Notes: generated by a model not told the origin, from the sequence alone. 40,000 nt of DNA from Chromera velia (GCA_018398765.1 JAHBMJ010000039.1:5799-45798); one strand, 5' to 3'. Shown: positions 1 to 12,547, counted from the first letter of the stretch. Numbers and translations: made by a program.

Positions 1-12
1 CCTTGTACTCAC

Positions 13-3000
13 GTGGGTGTCTGCGTAGTCGTACAGGCACAGAGAATTGAAAGAGGCCCCAAAAACCCTGCAGATATGCATGCCAGAGAGAATGAATGAG
101 TAATGAAATCTCTCAAGCCGACTTTTATCCCTCCGAAATATTTTCAGAGACTGATCTCGAGAACTTAGCAACAAGGACCAAAAGAAATGCAAAAAGAGGG
201 TATGAAGATGAAGAGATCTTGGAAAAAAATGAGCCACAGATTTTCGATGAGGTCGCAGATATCCGCATTACTCCGGGCTTAAAAAATATCTTGTGGGTCC
301 GGGAAAGAAGACCAGTTGGCAAAGGAAGAAAGCAGTCAAGCGGAGAAGGGCGGCAAGCGCACCAAGAAATAAATGGTCCTGTTTTACTTAATTGAGTCTT
401 CTGCAGAAAGACAGACCTTTTGATCGTGTGTGCAACGCAAAAAGCGTTGAGTTCGTGCAGCGTCTCTGTGCCACCAAACGAGTGGACAGCCCGGAAGTTC
501 CGCATGTCCCAGAGCTTCAAACTGCCCGCAACATCTGCAGATGTATATGTAATGCATTTAAGACAGATACGCAACTCGGAAGTGGCAAAACAAGCACAAA
601 TAAGTGCGCAGCAGGGTGCAGGGGGCTTGCGATTGGAAGACGACGGCTTTTTTCTTGTGATTGTGCGCATCCTGCGGCCGGAACGGCTGGCATTCTAGTT
701 GCGGACGTGCCGGCAAAGTTCACGAACGAATCACATCAAGGCTTCCAGACAGGACGGAGCATAGCTACGGAACGCGGAGCTCACAGGCCTAGAATTTGAG
801 TGGTGTTCGGGGATCTCATACCAAGATGAAGCTTTGTTCCAAAAGATGCCTTAAGTTTATGAAATACTGTGCGTGCATGCATGCACACGTACGTACCTCC
901 CGTGATGATCTGTACCGTCCCAGGCACAGTGACAACACCCACCAGGGCGTGGGCGTGGCCCTTCAGCCTGCACTTGGGGGAGGTGAGAAGATGATGAATG
1001 CGAGGAATTAAGAGGCTGTATCGGAATTTAAGTATGACCCACCATCCTTGCCTTCCTGGGATCGCGTGAATGTGCCCCCAGACAAAGAAGGAAAATCGAA
1101 GGAGACGATTACGAAAGTGGCGCAAGATCATTTCATGGGAGAGGGAAGGACTCTCTCTTTAGTTAGACCACAAAACAAGAGATGCCTGAAGACTATGAGA
1201 GTGCAGAAAAGTCACGTTGGTATATGAGGCATCCCGACAGGTACGTGAACTCCGACAGTCACAAAAAATGTTCAATGTGTCTGAGACATTCCGATCTCGC
1301 AGGCTGCCCATGAGTCTATCTATGCACATGCATACAAAATGCTGGTGAGACTCCTCGGTGCCCACTGACTTGAAGATAGGGTCCCTCTGCACGTACGGAT
1401 TCCACGCGATTGCGTCCTGGTCCATCCCCGCAGACAGGAGACAGTTGAACTGACGGGAGTACGCGAGGGAGCCTACCGCCTTCTGGTGACCCTTCGCTCC
1501 TCCGAGCTCTCCAGCAAGTCTGCATGTGGCTGCGTCCCACAGCTGCACGACCCCTCCACGCTCTCCGGCATCGAGGGCGGATGCCAGGACTTCCATGTCT
1601 GCATGACAATGCATGCATAAATGAAAGTAATGCATGCATTCAGAATTCTGTATGAAAGTAAATGCAGGCATCGAGAGCCGATGCCAGGACTTCCATGTCT
1701 GCATCCATAAGTTCAAGTCCCTCCGGCATGTCATCATCGATCGATCGTGGATCATCACACAAGCAAGTGCACCGACAGTCGCAGAGTCCAATCATGCCCG
1801 ATTCCATGAGGATGCAGATACACGAGAAAAAATGGCGGCCTGCCCAAAGTCTGAGGCGCTCCTTTCCACTTCTCCTACTCTACAGGAGACTGCAGACTCT
1901 TATGATCTCAGGTTTCTCTCCCCCCCCCCCACCCCCCCTCTGACATGCACACACAAACACTCACACAGAGACATTCGCGCATATGTGATTGATTCATTCT
2001 CTACTCACCTGGAAGCAGCAGCAGAGCGTTTACTGATGGGGGATTGTTCTCTTGACTCTGAAGAAGTTCTTTCCTTTCAGTCAGCGTCAGCAAATCCCAG
2101 AGAGTCACGATGCCATTCGTCGCACCTCTGCAAGCGTCAAAAAAACGAGACAGATGAAAAATAGAATATGTGACCCTACCCAAAGAAGAAAAAAAGAGAA
2201 TGACGAGAAAAAGGAAAGCGAGGACAAGTCCCACTATCGAAAATACAAAATAAGCGAACCACTCAGTTCATTGTCAATCGATCACACTCCCTTTCGAAAC
2301 AACTCTCGCAGTCTGCCTTAAATTACTGACTGGCTGACTCACGTTGCCAGAAGTTCCCTTCCAGCCGCCCCCCCTTCTCCCATCCACTGTAAGCACATCT
2401 GAACGTCCTGGCATGCGATCCGTTGTCGGAGGGTCATCGTGTCGGCACTCCAGAGGCAAACGCTCATGTCGGCAGCAGAAGTCGCAACCTGCACACTCAC
2501 TCACAGAAACATATGCCACAAACAGACGCAATAAAACAAAATAAGGATCGACACTTGCCGCAGCTGGACAAAGGGAGAAGCCAGGGGCTGAAAACAGAGA
2601 GAGCGCCGACGACATTTATAGAATGCTGAGAACGCAAAGAAAAGTTCTCTCTCGAATTCACCTTTCTCGCATGTAAGCTTTTGTCCCACGACAAGACAAC
2701 CCTGAAGCCGCCCAGGCTTACATGTACACAAAAAACTCCTTCCAGACCTTCAGAGAATACAAGCGACTCTCGGACAAAGCAGAGAAGAGAGAAAGTCTTT
2801 TTCCTTCTTTTTTCTTCATCTTTTCCGTCTTTGTGCCCTCCAACCTCGCACCTCTCTGCGGGTGTTCAGATGCTGACAGTGTTTTCTCCCCTCACAAACA
2901 AGATCAATCAAACTCCTACAGCCGCTCTCCTACCTGTCCGTAGCTCCCCACGTGACAGGCCGTGATTGCCGAACCCCTGTGGCCCGAGACGTCCTTCTTG

Positions 3001-6000
3001 ATGGTGCACGTGTGGGGGTCATAGAGCTTGAACGTCTTTGCGCCAGAGTGAAACACCGCAACGCTGTCGAGAGCTTCCAAGAAGACGGCACTGCATTGGA
3101 CAAAAACGTCAGTGTATTCGTTTACTTTCATACAGAATTCTTTTTCTCTGAATGTATGAAAGTAAACGCAGGCACTGCATTGGACAGAAACGTCTGAGTG
3201 AGTGGAAATAGAAGGAGAAAGACAGAGAGAGGAAAGAGGGAAATGGGTGTGTGCATATGTGTTTGTGTTCATAAAAAGAAAACAAGCAACCCATGCATTT
3301 GCAGTCAGCCAGATTGCCCCACGAAACACAGGACGCTGCAGCAAGGAGGATCAGACCTACAGACGACTACCCCTCCAGTCTCACTCTTCACTCCCTTTCT
3401 CCTTCTCTCACTGTGTCTCTTAGTCACTGCATCTGCCGCTAAATGTCTTCTCAACAATTTCGCTCTGCTCTTCTGACAGGACCTTGATTGAAGAAACTGA
3501 ACGAGAAATTCTCGGCTGACTTGTCAATCGTGCTCTCGTGGTGAGTGAGGTCGTCGACCCTCGACTGTTCGTACTGCAAATGTCAAGGCAAAAGGGAGGA
3601 TTCATCATGAGTTTTGAATTAACTGTTGTGAAGGGAATCCGTTGATCTAGTCAAGCTGTTCCGCTGTCATCTGCCCACCCTCAACTGCCCAAATTCGAAA
3701 CCTGTATGCGAAAGGGAGACCTTGACTTTGTGAAGTGGATTGCGAACAATTATGAAAATCCGTTGGACAGAAGAATGCAAGAAAACTAAGATTATACAAA
3801 CCATTGAATGGGCACAGAAACTTAGGAGGAGAAGTCGAGGGAGAAAAACAAGATACCCTTGTTTTTATCGTCTTTCCAGCTGGCTTTGAGAGATGGTCAC
3901 AAAATATTGTGCTCACACGCCAAATCGACATCACATGCCAAATGACTGACCCGTTTCATTTTGTCCACCACATCATCTTGCCTGCACAGCCGGAGAGACG
4001 GAAAGAAAGAAAAGGGATTCCTTGTTGCTAATCTCTGTTCACTTTCGTTCATCTACCCTTTGGTGTGGTTGGCATATGCATACAGGGAGAAAGTCAAAGA
4101 ACGCCAATTGGAAAACAGACCACACAAGCAGAAAGAATTGAAGAAAGTCATTTTGGAGCGACACAAAGAGATATCCGAAGGAGGAAAAAGATTTCTGTGG
4201 CTTGAATTCACAGGACCAAAACGTTCAAACGAAAGTCAAACACAATCCACTCACTCACCTTCCTGCCATTCCGGCGTCAATCAGATAATCCGAGAACTCC
4301 TGCAAAACCCAGAGAGAGGACCAAACACACACACAGGTTGGGGTAGAAGACCTGTTGCCAAACGGGAGTCTTGAATGGACGGAGGAAAGCGGAAGATAAA
4401 ACAAACAGACACGAATGCAGACAGACAAAATATGTTTCCCCTGACTCTTTTCTACAGAGGGATAAAGAAACGAAACACACAACATTCAGCCTGAAAGGAA
4501 AGATAGGCATAGCATAATATTGCAACCATGCAAGTGAGTCAGGAGACGCACGCAGAGGGTTCGATTGAGTCCCCCCCTTTATATTTCACAGACTTTCTTA
4601 AATATCTTCCCTCTTCATGAAGCTCCTCAAAACCTGCGACAGAAGACTTCTTCTCTCTATTTCTGTCGTGTTGATGATCCCATCGAAAAGACTTTCCTCA
4701 TTTTGTCTATCGGTTGAAACAGACCAGCGACAACGAAGGAAACCGAAAAGCAAAAAAAGAGGAATGACCTCCCACCCAAGTCTCCCATCACAATCACAAT
4801 CTGCCCACTCGAACATTTCGACTGTGGCAGTTGCGACTTTGCCTGCACGAACACATTCAAACAGCCTTGAGAAGAAAAACCAGAAAACCAGAGTTCAAAA
4901 AAACGGTAACAAAAAAAACCTCCGGTCGTCAACGAAGGAAACTGGGTGTTCCGATCATCTCACATCCACATCGTGTTTTCCATCCCACCTCCAAGTCGCT
5001 GCTCTACATTCCAAACTTCATTTGCACTGAAAAAAAAAGAAAAACCTATTCAGCTCTGTCATTCACGCTCTCCCTCCACGCCACTCATAATTCACGGCCA
5101 ATTCCACATCAACTAGAGGAAGCTATTTGAGTCAGCACCAAAAAATCAAAATGAACGCACTGACCCAAGCCCTCTTCAGTCAGCCAATAGGACCCCGGGG
5201 GGATGTGGGGCCTCCCTTCTCTCCCTCCTCCAGCAGCAGATACCAAACCTTCAGAGATCCCTTTCCGTCCTCGAGAAGAGGCGTCAGGAATCACAGGTGA
5301 TCCAAGGGGGGATACCAATGGATCTCCTGTGGAAGGGTTCGGCACTGACAGGGCGCCTGCGGGTGAAGGCTTCCCCTTAACGTTCGTGTCAAAAGCAGCC
5401 AGAGCAACCACGCTGGTGGGTGCCTCGAGAGAAATCGGAGGAGGTGCTGGAGAGGGGGGGATTGATGGAGGATTCTCGTTGGCTGTGTCCATCTGTGTCA
5501 AGAAGGCCCCGGCATTGTCATTCAGAGGGGCCCCGGCACCCTCTCCATCGGGCCCGTCTCCCTCGAATCGTGGGCCCTTTGGGCCTCTCCCCCTCTCCCC
5601 CGTCTCCTCTTGGCCTTCTGCACCTTCGTCTTGGAGTGCAGCGAGTGCTGGTTTGGGGAAGGCCGGAAGGTCAGAGAAGATGTCCCTCTGGTGTTGTTTT
5701 TGCCTCTCGAGGGAATACTCTCGAAGTTGCTCCTGCAAGAAAGACCTCATGCAGTAGCATGGAGGGACGTCGGACGGAGTTGTGAAAAAAGCTACTTGCA
5801 TTGATGTACAAGGTATCCACAATCGCAAACAGACATACACTTATTCGATCGTCACGTGGAACCTCCCAACCATCCGCTGAAGTTCTCAGCCCACACTCCC
5901 CCCTTCCTCCTTTTCTCCTGCTCGGTTGCTTTTTTTCTCTGAGATCTTTCAATCATGCATCTTCGTCCATTCGAGAGAAGAAGAAGGAAGTACGTAAGTA

Positions 6001-6602
6001 AGTGAGGAAGGAGGGAAGGAAAGAGGGAAAGGGAGAGAGACAGAGGAACCAAAAAAGAAGTAAACAGAGAAAAAGAGGAAAAGAGAAGGAAAGCAAGAAA
6101 GAAGTGGAGAAAGGGGAAGGGGGGCGGGGGCAAGAGGCGTGCCTTGGAATGCCAGGAATACCAGCACAGCAATGAAGTAAAATACAAAAACAGGCATTAA
6201 CCCGACCTTATCAATTCCCAAGTCAAGACTCTCCAGCATGGCACGAACAAACGAAGGACACCCAAGTCGGCCCCCTCCCGCATTAAACGCATGTCTCAAA
6301 GATGCCATTGCAGAAGCGTCAACCAAGGGCACGATGTCCACCTCGGCCCTTGTCCGCTCTTTCCGTCTGTCCTCTTCCTCGGGAGACAGCTTTTGCTTCC
6401 CCCCTTTCGACAGTTCCTCCTCTAACTGGGCAGCAGAAGGCCCCCCGCCCCCCGTGGAACGACCGGGAGATCCCGAGGGGCCCAGGTTGGCTGCTCCTGT
6501 GGGGTCGTCTCCGTCTCCCTGCCTGTCCAGTCTTTCGCGGTCCGCGCCTGCACCACCCGCAGCCGCCTGGAGCTGTGCGGTTGTGGAGGGCCCTTGTGAA
6601 TC
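13..6602 (-). CDS. EF-hand plus WD40-repeat protein (partial, multi-exon)
   Basis: Exons read on the minus strand, with phases that join: 6207-6602, 5165-5732, 4769-4842, 4259-4299, possibly 3428-3573, 2934-3090, 2343-2488, 2009-2127, 1370-1598, 897-967, 417-534 and 13-67, then off the edge. The first two exons encode a Gly/Pro/Glu-rich low-complexity region. Exons 4769-4842 and 4259-4299 join to make a canonical EF-hand loop (DCDCDGRLGWEE) followed by FSDYLI. Later exons are WD40 blades: GIVTLWDLL, GGVVQLWDAATC, LKGHAHALVGVV, GSLKLWDMRNF. The order EF-hand then WD40 resembles the WDR49/WDR64/EFCAB8 group, usually scaffold or ciliary proteins; that assignment is inference. The phase between about 3428 and 3090 does not close, so one small exon is missing from my model. 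The 5' end is unresolved: the exon at 6602 starts in phase 0 after GCATGCAG, and more exons probably lie upstream to about 7.2-7.8 kb. Two exons (start 3090 and 1598) carry acceptor-duplicating inserts. Confidence 0.75.
1567..1704 (-). repeat. Palindromic insert between duplicated acceptor/exon starts, locus I
   Basis: A 38-bp stretch at 1667-1704 recurs at 1567-1604 with two mismatches, exactly 100 bp apart. Between them lies a 62-bp insert (1605-1666) which on the coding strand begins TGCATTTACTTTCATACAG and contains GAATTC and TGCATGCAT. Each 38-bp copy contains the 3' splice site ATGCAG|ACATGG and the first 32 or so exon bases. Phase fits either acceptor (1598 or 1698), but only the downstream copy (1598) reads on into the WD40 exon without the insert, so the upstream copy and the insert are probably intronic. 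Confidence 0.85.
3087..3194 (-). repeat. Palindromic insert between duplicated acceptor/exon starts, locus II
   Basis: A 24-bp direct repeat (3087-3110 and 3171-3194, one mismatch) flanks a 60-bp insert at 3111-3170. The insert has inverted ends: TTTACTTTCATAC on one side and GTATGAAAGTAAA on the other. On the coding strand each 24-bp copy spans the acceptor CAATGCAG plus the first four exon bases. The acceptor used is probably at 3090, giving the exon that reads AVFLEALDSVAVFHSG. Confidence 0.85.
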
Positions 6603-7897
6603 CTGCATGCATGCATGCATGCATACATGCAGGCACATTTGTGAAATGAGGTGCTTGATTCAAAGGGTGTGAACGGTCATGGTGAAGGTCAAAGTTGGTC
6701 TTCCAGAGATGCCCGTGGTCGTGCGTGCAGTTGTCGAAGGTCCATGTGAATCTTGCCCACGCGCGAAGAAGAAAGGAAGAGCGTCATCAGTCAAAAGGAA
6801 GAAAAGGGGGGTGCTGAACGTGCCTTAGCCCCATCCGCAATGAAGGAAGATCATGTCTGTCTCCAAACAAACGAAGGAGCGAGAAGAACAGTTCGCCCCA
6901 CAATATCAATCTGTCAATGCGTCTGTTTGGATATCAAGGTATCGGGCCGACGTCCTGCTTCCTCTTTGGCACCCTCGAGCCACCGTCTCGGCATCTCTTC
7001 TGCTGTGAAACACACAAGAGAAATTTTTTGTGTGACTTCTTCGTTTTGATTTGATTCTATAGAATACCCCTCCCTCAAATTACACGCACACCCGCACCCA
7101 CCCACCCTTTGTCTGGGACCTCTGTTCTCGAGAATCGCCGGACGCACAGAGGACTTCGTCGGCACCGCCACACCGGCACCCACCTGCAATTTGCGTAAAA
7201 AGCAGAAAAGTGATCAGCGAGCAGAAAGGTCCGCGCGCAACTGGGGAATTACAACAAGCACAGATCCACCGGAAAGGAGGGGCGACGAAGGATGGCAAGG
7301 ACGTGCCACTCATCGAGCCGTCGTGTAGACGGAGAGCAATGGAACCCAAACAGACGTGTGTCTGGTTATATCTGAGACAAACAGATAAACAGCCATTCGA
7401 AGAAAGGAAACCTGCCAGAGCTTCCGTGGTACCCAGCAGCAGTCGCACAGCAAGAAGAAAAGACAGCGACACGCATGAATCGAAATGCACAACATGCATG
7501 TGTTGCATGCATGCAGAGATCACATCTTCATGTGTCTTTGTGTGCCTGTACACCGACCGGAACTTGAAGATTGAGGCTTCCCTCTGCTTTCATCTTCTCA
7601 AAAGCACCTGGTCACCTGTTCCAGGAAGTTGTCCGCTTGTGTTTACTTGCGTCAGTGGTGTGTTTGCCTGAGGCTTTTATGTACACATTCGAAAAACTCT
7701 GAGATATGAATATGTACGTGAGCAACACCTGGACTGCAGAGCAAAAACATGAGAGGGGAATTCAATGACTTGCCTGACTCTGAAGAAGCACTTCTGATCC
7801 TGGGGGGCTCAAAAAGTCTGACAAGTCTGAAGGAAGATATTTGTCTGTCAGACAAACTAGCTTAGTAGTATATATATAACACAAGTCGGTCTGTCAT
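6603..7897. other. 5' part of the minus-strand gene, and divergent promoter
   Basis: This stretch probably holds 5' exons and introns of the EF-hand/WD40 gene. One candidate exon on the minus strand is about 7131-7183, preceded by TTGCAG and followed by GTCCC, but its frame cannot be fixed. A (GCAT)n run at 6605-6628 abuts the acceptor of the exon at 6602. Other TGCATGCA motifs lie at about 7494-7512. I see no further recognisable domain. Confidence 0.4.
7856..7897. promoter_or_regulatory. Compact TATA-like region upstream of the RING-RRM start
   Basis: A TAGTAGTATATATATAACA tract at about 7864-7882 lies 15-30 bases upstream of the ATG at 7898. If the minus-strand gene starts nearby (an ATG reading MSDRQISSF lies at 7855), the two genes share this region head to head. 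Whether it is a TATA box or part of a 5' UTR cannot be decided here. Confidence 0.35.
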
Positions 7898-10800
7898 ATG
7901 GCGTCGGATGAACGGGTGAATCAATTTAACGCATGCATGAATTTCCTAGCTGTAAGTACCCCACAAGCATCCCACAAGCAACTTGCCGAGCATGCAGTCG
8001 CCGAGCTCAAGCTGGGAGACGGCTCTTCAATGCATCACTTTCCGGTTTTTTGATCTTAAATTAATTTTCGGGAGATCCGACTTTTCTGCAAATTTCACAA
8101 CTCAAGATTTTCCAAGGCGCTTAAGGCTGATGGATTTCGTCAGTGACAACGGCAGAGGAGGGGAAGCAGTACGGCAGGAAGGTACCCCTGTACTCGTCTG
8201 CTCGGTTTGCGAGGTGTCTGATCGCGATGATTATTTGAAGACAGGACTTCATGTGTGAGATTATGCTCTCTTCTTTTCTCCCCAAGGATGATCTTGAGAT
8301 GCTCGCTTGACCTGCGTCGTCAAGCTGCTTCTATTTTGGAGACCAGTACTGCTGACATGACAACTTCGCTGTGACGCTTTTTCGATCAGAGAGAGCATCA
8401 AAGAAAGTAATGTCGAGACGTCCCTTCCAGTCTTCTTCCCTTCTGCACTGCTGGAGGGCATTCGAGGAGGCTCTGCTGTGCCCTTCCTGTCACAGCAGCT
8501 GCACGCATCTTCGTCTGTGCCCCTGCTCTCACATCATCTGTGCCATCTGCTTCTCCAGAGGGTTTGATGAAGTCCAAGGGACAGTCACCTGCGTCCTCTG
8601 TCTGAAGAGCTTCGAATCTGTCAGTCTCTGTTAATATATCGGTCGGTGAGACAGTCGGTCACTTTAGCGAGTGATAGCTGGTCACTTTAGTGAGTGACAG
8701 CTGGTCACTTTAGCGAGTGACAGTCGGTCACTTTAGCGAGTGACAGCTGGTCACTTTAGTGAGTGATAGTCGGTCACTTTAGCGAGTGAGTCAGTCAGCC
8801 AGCGACAGTGGGGGGATGTCTCAGACAGTGACCCAGTGGGTCACTTATTGAGTCATGTGCTCGTTCATTCACCTCTCCCGGCGTGTGTCTTCATTTAGCA
8901 CTCATGTTCTTTTCCGCTTCCTGTGAAGGTTTCCTCTGGGGATCCTTAAGCGCGTGCCGTGATATATGTGTGACCTGTGTGTTCAAGCAAGTACGTGCTT
9001 GTTTTGTCTGTGTGCAAGAGTCTGAATGGACTTTCGCTGAATTGGTTGCAGATGAAGGTGGTGAGAATCACCCCCCTGAACAACCTTGTGGATGTCCTCA
9101 ATCGGACTCCGGAGCTTCGTCGGAGAATCGAACAGAGTTTGGTCAGTCTGTCTTCAAATCTTTCTTCTTCGTCGTCTTTGTCTACTTAATATTAGTCTCT
9201 CTCAAACTGACAGAAGCTTAAAAAACCATCAGTCCATCGTTGGTGTGTTTCTCATTTTTTGTCTATCGGCCTGCGTGTTTTGAGCGGGCTTCTCTGACCC
9301 TGTTCGGTAAAACAACGGAGCACAAGCAAGCACACGTAATGGATGTTTTTTTTTTTACTTGCATGATCCTCCAGTCATTTGTGCTGATTGTGTCGTGCAG
9401 ACCCTTGCCGACCAGCAGCAAAGGCTAGAAGGGCAAAGGGCTCCCCACACAACCACCTATGTCCATCCTCCTCCTCCTCACGGCCCCCCACAGACAGATC
9501 CAGCAGAAACGGTCCAGAGAGATCAACCCCCCCCTTACTCAACGGAGGAAGCCGATTTCAGCCTTCTGTTCCCCTCTCAACACTCCAGAGAGCGGGTTGA
9601 CAGAACGGCCGCGATGTCGAGCGAATTTGTTGCCCTACCGGGGTGGGAAGTAGAAGAAATCAGGCGGCGGTCGTCTCTGAGCCAGCTGCCCAGGACAGAG
9701 ACGGCGTCTGCCTCTTCTGCTGTTCCGCAGAACAGTCACAGGAGTCAGTATCTTCCTCCTCAGTCGGAAATCCCAAACACCAATTTTGAACAGTCAGGCA
9801 CCAGCCAGGAGGCCCCGTTGGGTGTCACTCTGCCACCCGGTTTGGGTTTGGGTTTGCCCACCCTTGAACATCAAAATTTAGATCAACAAAATCTGAGTTC
9901 TTCTTCCCATGTGCCCCAGAGAAATCAGGCCCCTCCCCAATACGGCCCTCGAAAAGTTCTCCGAAAACGTGCAGCTGCACCCGGTGTGGGACCTCAACCT
10001 TTCCCCCACCCTCCGAATTCTCATTCCTTCAGCGGGCCCTTGCAATATCGTCCCGTCCCTATAGCCCCCCTTCAATCTGGGTACGGGAACGATTCTGCCC
10101 CCTCTTCTTCGCGGGAAGGCCTCCCAAGTCGAAGTAACCGTACAGCCACTCCTGTACAAGAACGGAAAGACGGAGAACTACAGCAACGGCGGCAGTTTGT
10201 CCCTCCTCCTCGGCCGTTGTTTCCGCCGCCCCCGAATTCTTTTCTCGGGGACGCACACCCTCGGCCCTCTGCTGCTGCTGCTGTTGTTGCTGCTGCGCCT
10301 GCCACTGGCTTTTCGGCCTCTGGGCGTTCTGCAGCAACGCAACTTTCTCATCCTCCCGGTCTTTGGGGGCAGGGGCAAGGGGGTAGGAGCGGGATCAGAA
10401 CCGACGACAGTGCCCCGACAGCTTCGGTCGCAGCAGGGGTAGGGGCACAGGAAGGGATAGGGGAGGCGGCCGCACCGCCTTCTTCTTCTTTGTATGTGAT
10501 GGAGACAGTGAAAGGACGGGGGAAAAGAGGGAAGAGGAGCCGGAAAGACGAAATGATCGTCGGGACCTCTCATCAGGGGACACGGACGGAGACGGAGAGA
10601 CACGGAGGGCATGCGGGAGGAGGAGTGAAGCAGCTGTACGATCCTGTCGTGGGGCCTCCTGGGTCGGTCAGTCACGGAGAGAGTGAGGGAGAAAGGGGGG
10701 TGGGTCCGTTTCGTTCGGCCATTCGACTCACGCATGTATTGGTCTTCTGTGTTGATGATGATGATGTGTCCGTGCGTGCGTGCGTGTGTGTGAGAGAGGG

Positions 10801-12495
10801 AAGGAATGAGAGGGAGGGAGATAAAAAATGCATGTGCACGATGGTCTTCTTAATTGTTAGTTTGTCCTCGGGGGTCCAAGGAAGGGTCCCCCCTTCTTTC
10901 CTTTCTTCCCCATCTTCGTCAAAGAAATCAGTCAAGACTATCTGTGTATGCAGAGAGGACGCTGATCGTTCCTGGTGAAACATGACGATTGCTTTCCAAC
11001 TAGCCGCTTGCTTTTTGAGAATAACAGAAAGAAGCTCGGCATTTCCCGGGAGGAGAGACTATTCCACTCTTATTGATTTCATACAACGAACGTATGGGCC
11101 GTGTGCATGCGTGTATGTTGACGTGAATGTCTGAGTGTCACTGTGATGGATGTGAATGTAACCCCTCGTGCTCACACCGACCAATTATTTATTAATAGCG
11201 GGGATGATGCGTGGTCAGAGAAGCAAATAAATGAACGGGATGATTAATCGATGCAGGTGCAATCTGTTCATCTGCGCTCTTCCCAAATGGGCCTGCGGGG
11301 AAGACATCAAGAGGCTGATTAGGAACTGTTTGGGTGCGGAGGCTGAGGAGGCGGTGCTGGGGGTACAGGTCTACAGACACAGCAACGGTCCGTCAGGAGG
11401 ACGTGGGAGGGCGGGGATTTCTTTTCTTGCTGCGTTTTGGGGCGGTCGTTCTTTCTTTCCTCATCGATGTGACGACAATCGACTTGTGCTCGGAAGGCGG
11501 CCTCTCCTGTCGGTTTCTCTGTTCATGCTTTCATTTCCGCTCCAGCTGTTTTTCTGGTCTTCTCTTCCCAATCCGGGTTGTTCGTTAGCTGTCTTGCCGG
11601 CGAGAGTGCAGGGTTTCTTTCGTTCTTCTTGTATAGCCTCCTCGTGTCAGTGTGTATGTATGTGTGTGTGAGAGAGAGAGAGAGCTTTCCTGGAAGACCG
11701 AAAGAAGAATTTGCCCCCCTGATGAAATACTGAAATGAATCTGTGCCCGCCCAATTGTTTTTGCAGGGAGGTCGAAGAGTATGGGAGTAATCGCCATGAA
11801 AAGTCCTCGACAAGTCGCACGGACGATCAGAGAATTGTCAGGAAAGGAAATGGTGATGGACCCTTCAGATCCTCGGTCGGTCGGTTTTGGCACCTTTTCT
11901 TTTCTTTTCTTTTCTTCGTTTGTTTGAATGAAGACTTTGTGAAGAAAGAACATGCAAAGAGATGACACATTAAAATGCGTGAGTCAGATAAAAGAGAACC
12001 ACGTGCCGGCACCCCAGCTCATACATCTGTGTGACGACGTGATAGTCTTTCTTTCTTTCTTTCTTTCTTGATTGATTTCTTTCTTTCTTTCTTTCTTTCT
12101 TGATTGATTGATTGATGGATGGATGGATGGATGGATGGATGGATTGATTGACACACGGAGATGTTTGTATGTGAAAGGGAGCTTCTGGGGATCGATGAAC
12201 AGATAGATGTTTCCATGAACGCATACAACACCCTCCTCTTCACCTACCTGTCAAACAGTTTCTTTCGAATTGAAGACGTTGGACAGACTCTCTTTCCGTT
12301 GCATGCTGGAGAAACAAACTTGACATCGATGTCTGTGTCAATTCCTCTGCAGGTACTCCGAGTCTGCCCCCCCCCAGTCGAGAAACATTACGATAGTCCC
12401 ACGGAAAGTGGACCTCGAACCTCTCCTTTCTCAGCTGCCGGCTGGGAGCGCAGAGGACATCGCTAGTTTGTCCCTAACGAAGAGAGACGAGTCTT
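7898..12495 (+). CDS. RING-finger and RNA-recognition-motif protein (3' end uncertain)
   Basis: Exons with closing phases: 7898-7951 (MASDERVNQFNACMNFLA, donor GTAAGT), about 8431-8619, 9052-9141, 9401-10666, 10925-10974, 11257-11387, 11767-11875, and from 12353. The second exon encodes a C3HC4-like RING: CPSC, then CPCSHIICAIC, then CVLC. The long exon 9401-10666 is a disordered Pro/Ser/Gln/Gly-rich linker of about 420 residues. The exons at 11257 and 11767 make an RRM: RNP2-like NLFICALP, helix EDIKRLIRNCLG, RNP1-like SKSMGVIAMKS, helix RQVARTIRELSG. Known RING plus RRM proteins such as NOT4 are E3 ligases that bind RNA or the CCR4-NOT complex; here the RING type and the long spacing differ, so I do not call it NOT4. 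The frame after 12353 stays open past 12495, so the gene probably continues; see the candidate exons downstream. Confidence 0.7.
8653..8790. repeat. Six 23-bp tandem repeats, each with a dyad
   Basis: Six units of 23 bp inside the intron 8620-9051 of the RING-RRM gene. Each carries GGTCACTTTAGYGAGTGA, an imperfect dyad (GTCACT/AGTGAC). Units alternate between AGTCGG and AGCTGG starts. Confidence 0.9.
12041..12146. repeat. Compound microsatellite (TTTC)n-(GATT)n-(GGAT)n
   Basis: Runs of TTTC, then TGAT/GATT, then GGAT tetranucleotides, inside the intron between exons ending 11875 and starting 12353. Confidence 0.95.
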
Positions 12496-12547
12496 GATTG
12501 TCGGACCTGTTTGGATTGCGAATATTTTTCCTTTGCTAGTTTTCTGT

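Noticed and set aside
125-670. 181-residue continuous minus frame as a single exon
   Set aside because: Only 417-534 shows WD40 sequence with an acceptor and donor that close the phase; the rest reads through introns.
8653-8790. Possible CRISPR array
   Set aside because: The units are contiguous tandem repeats without unique spacers, in a eukaryotic intron.
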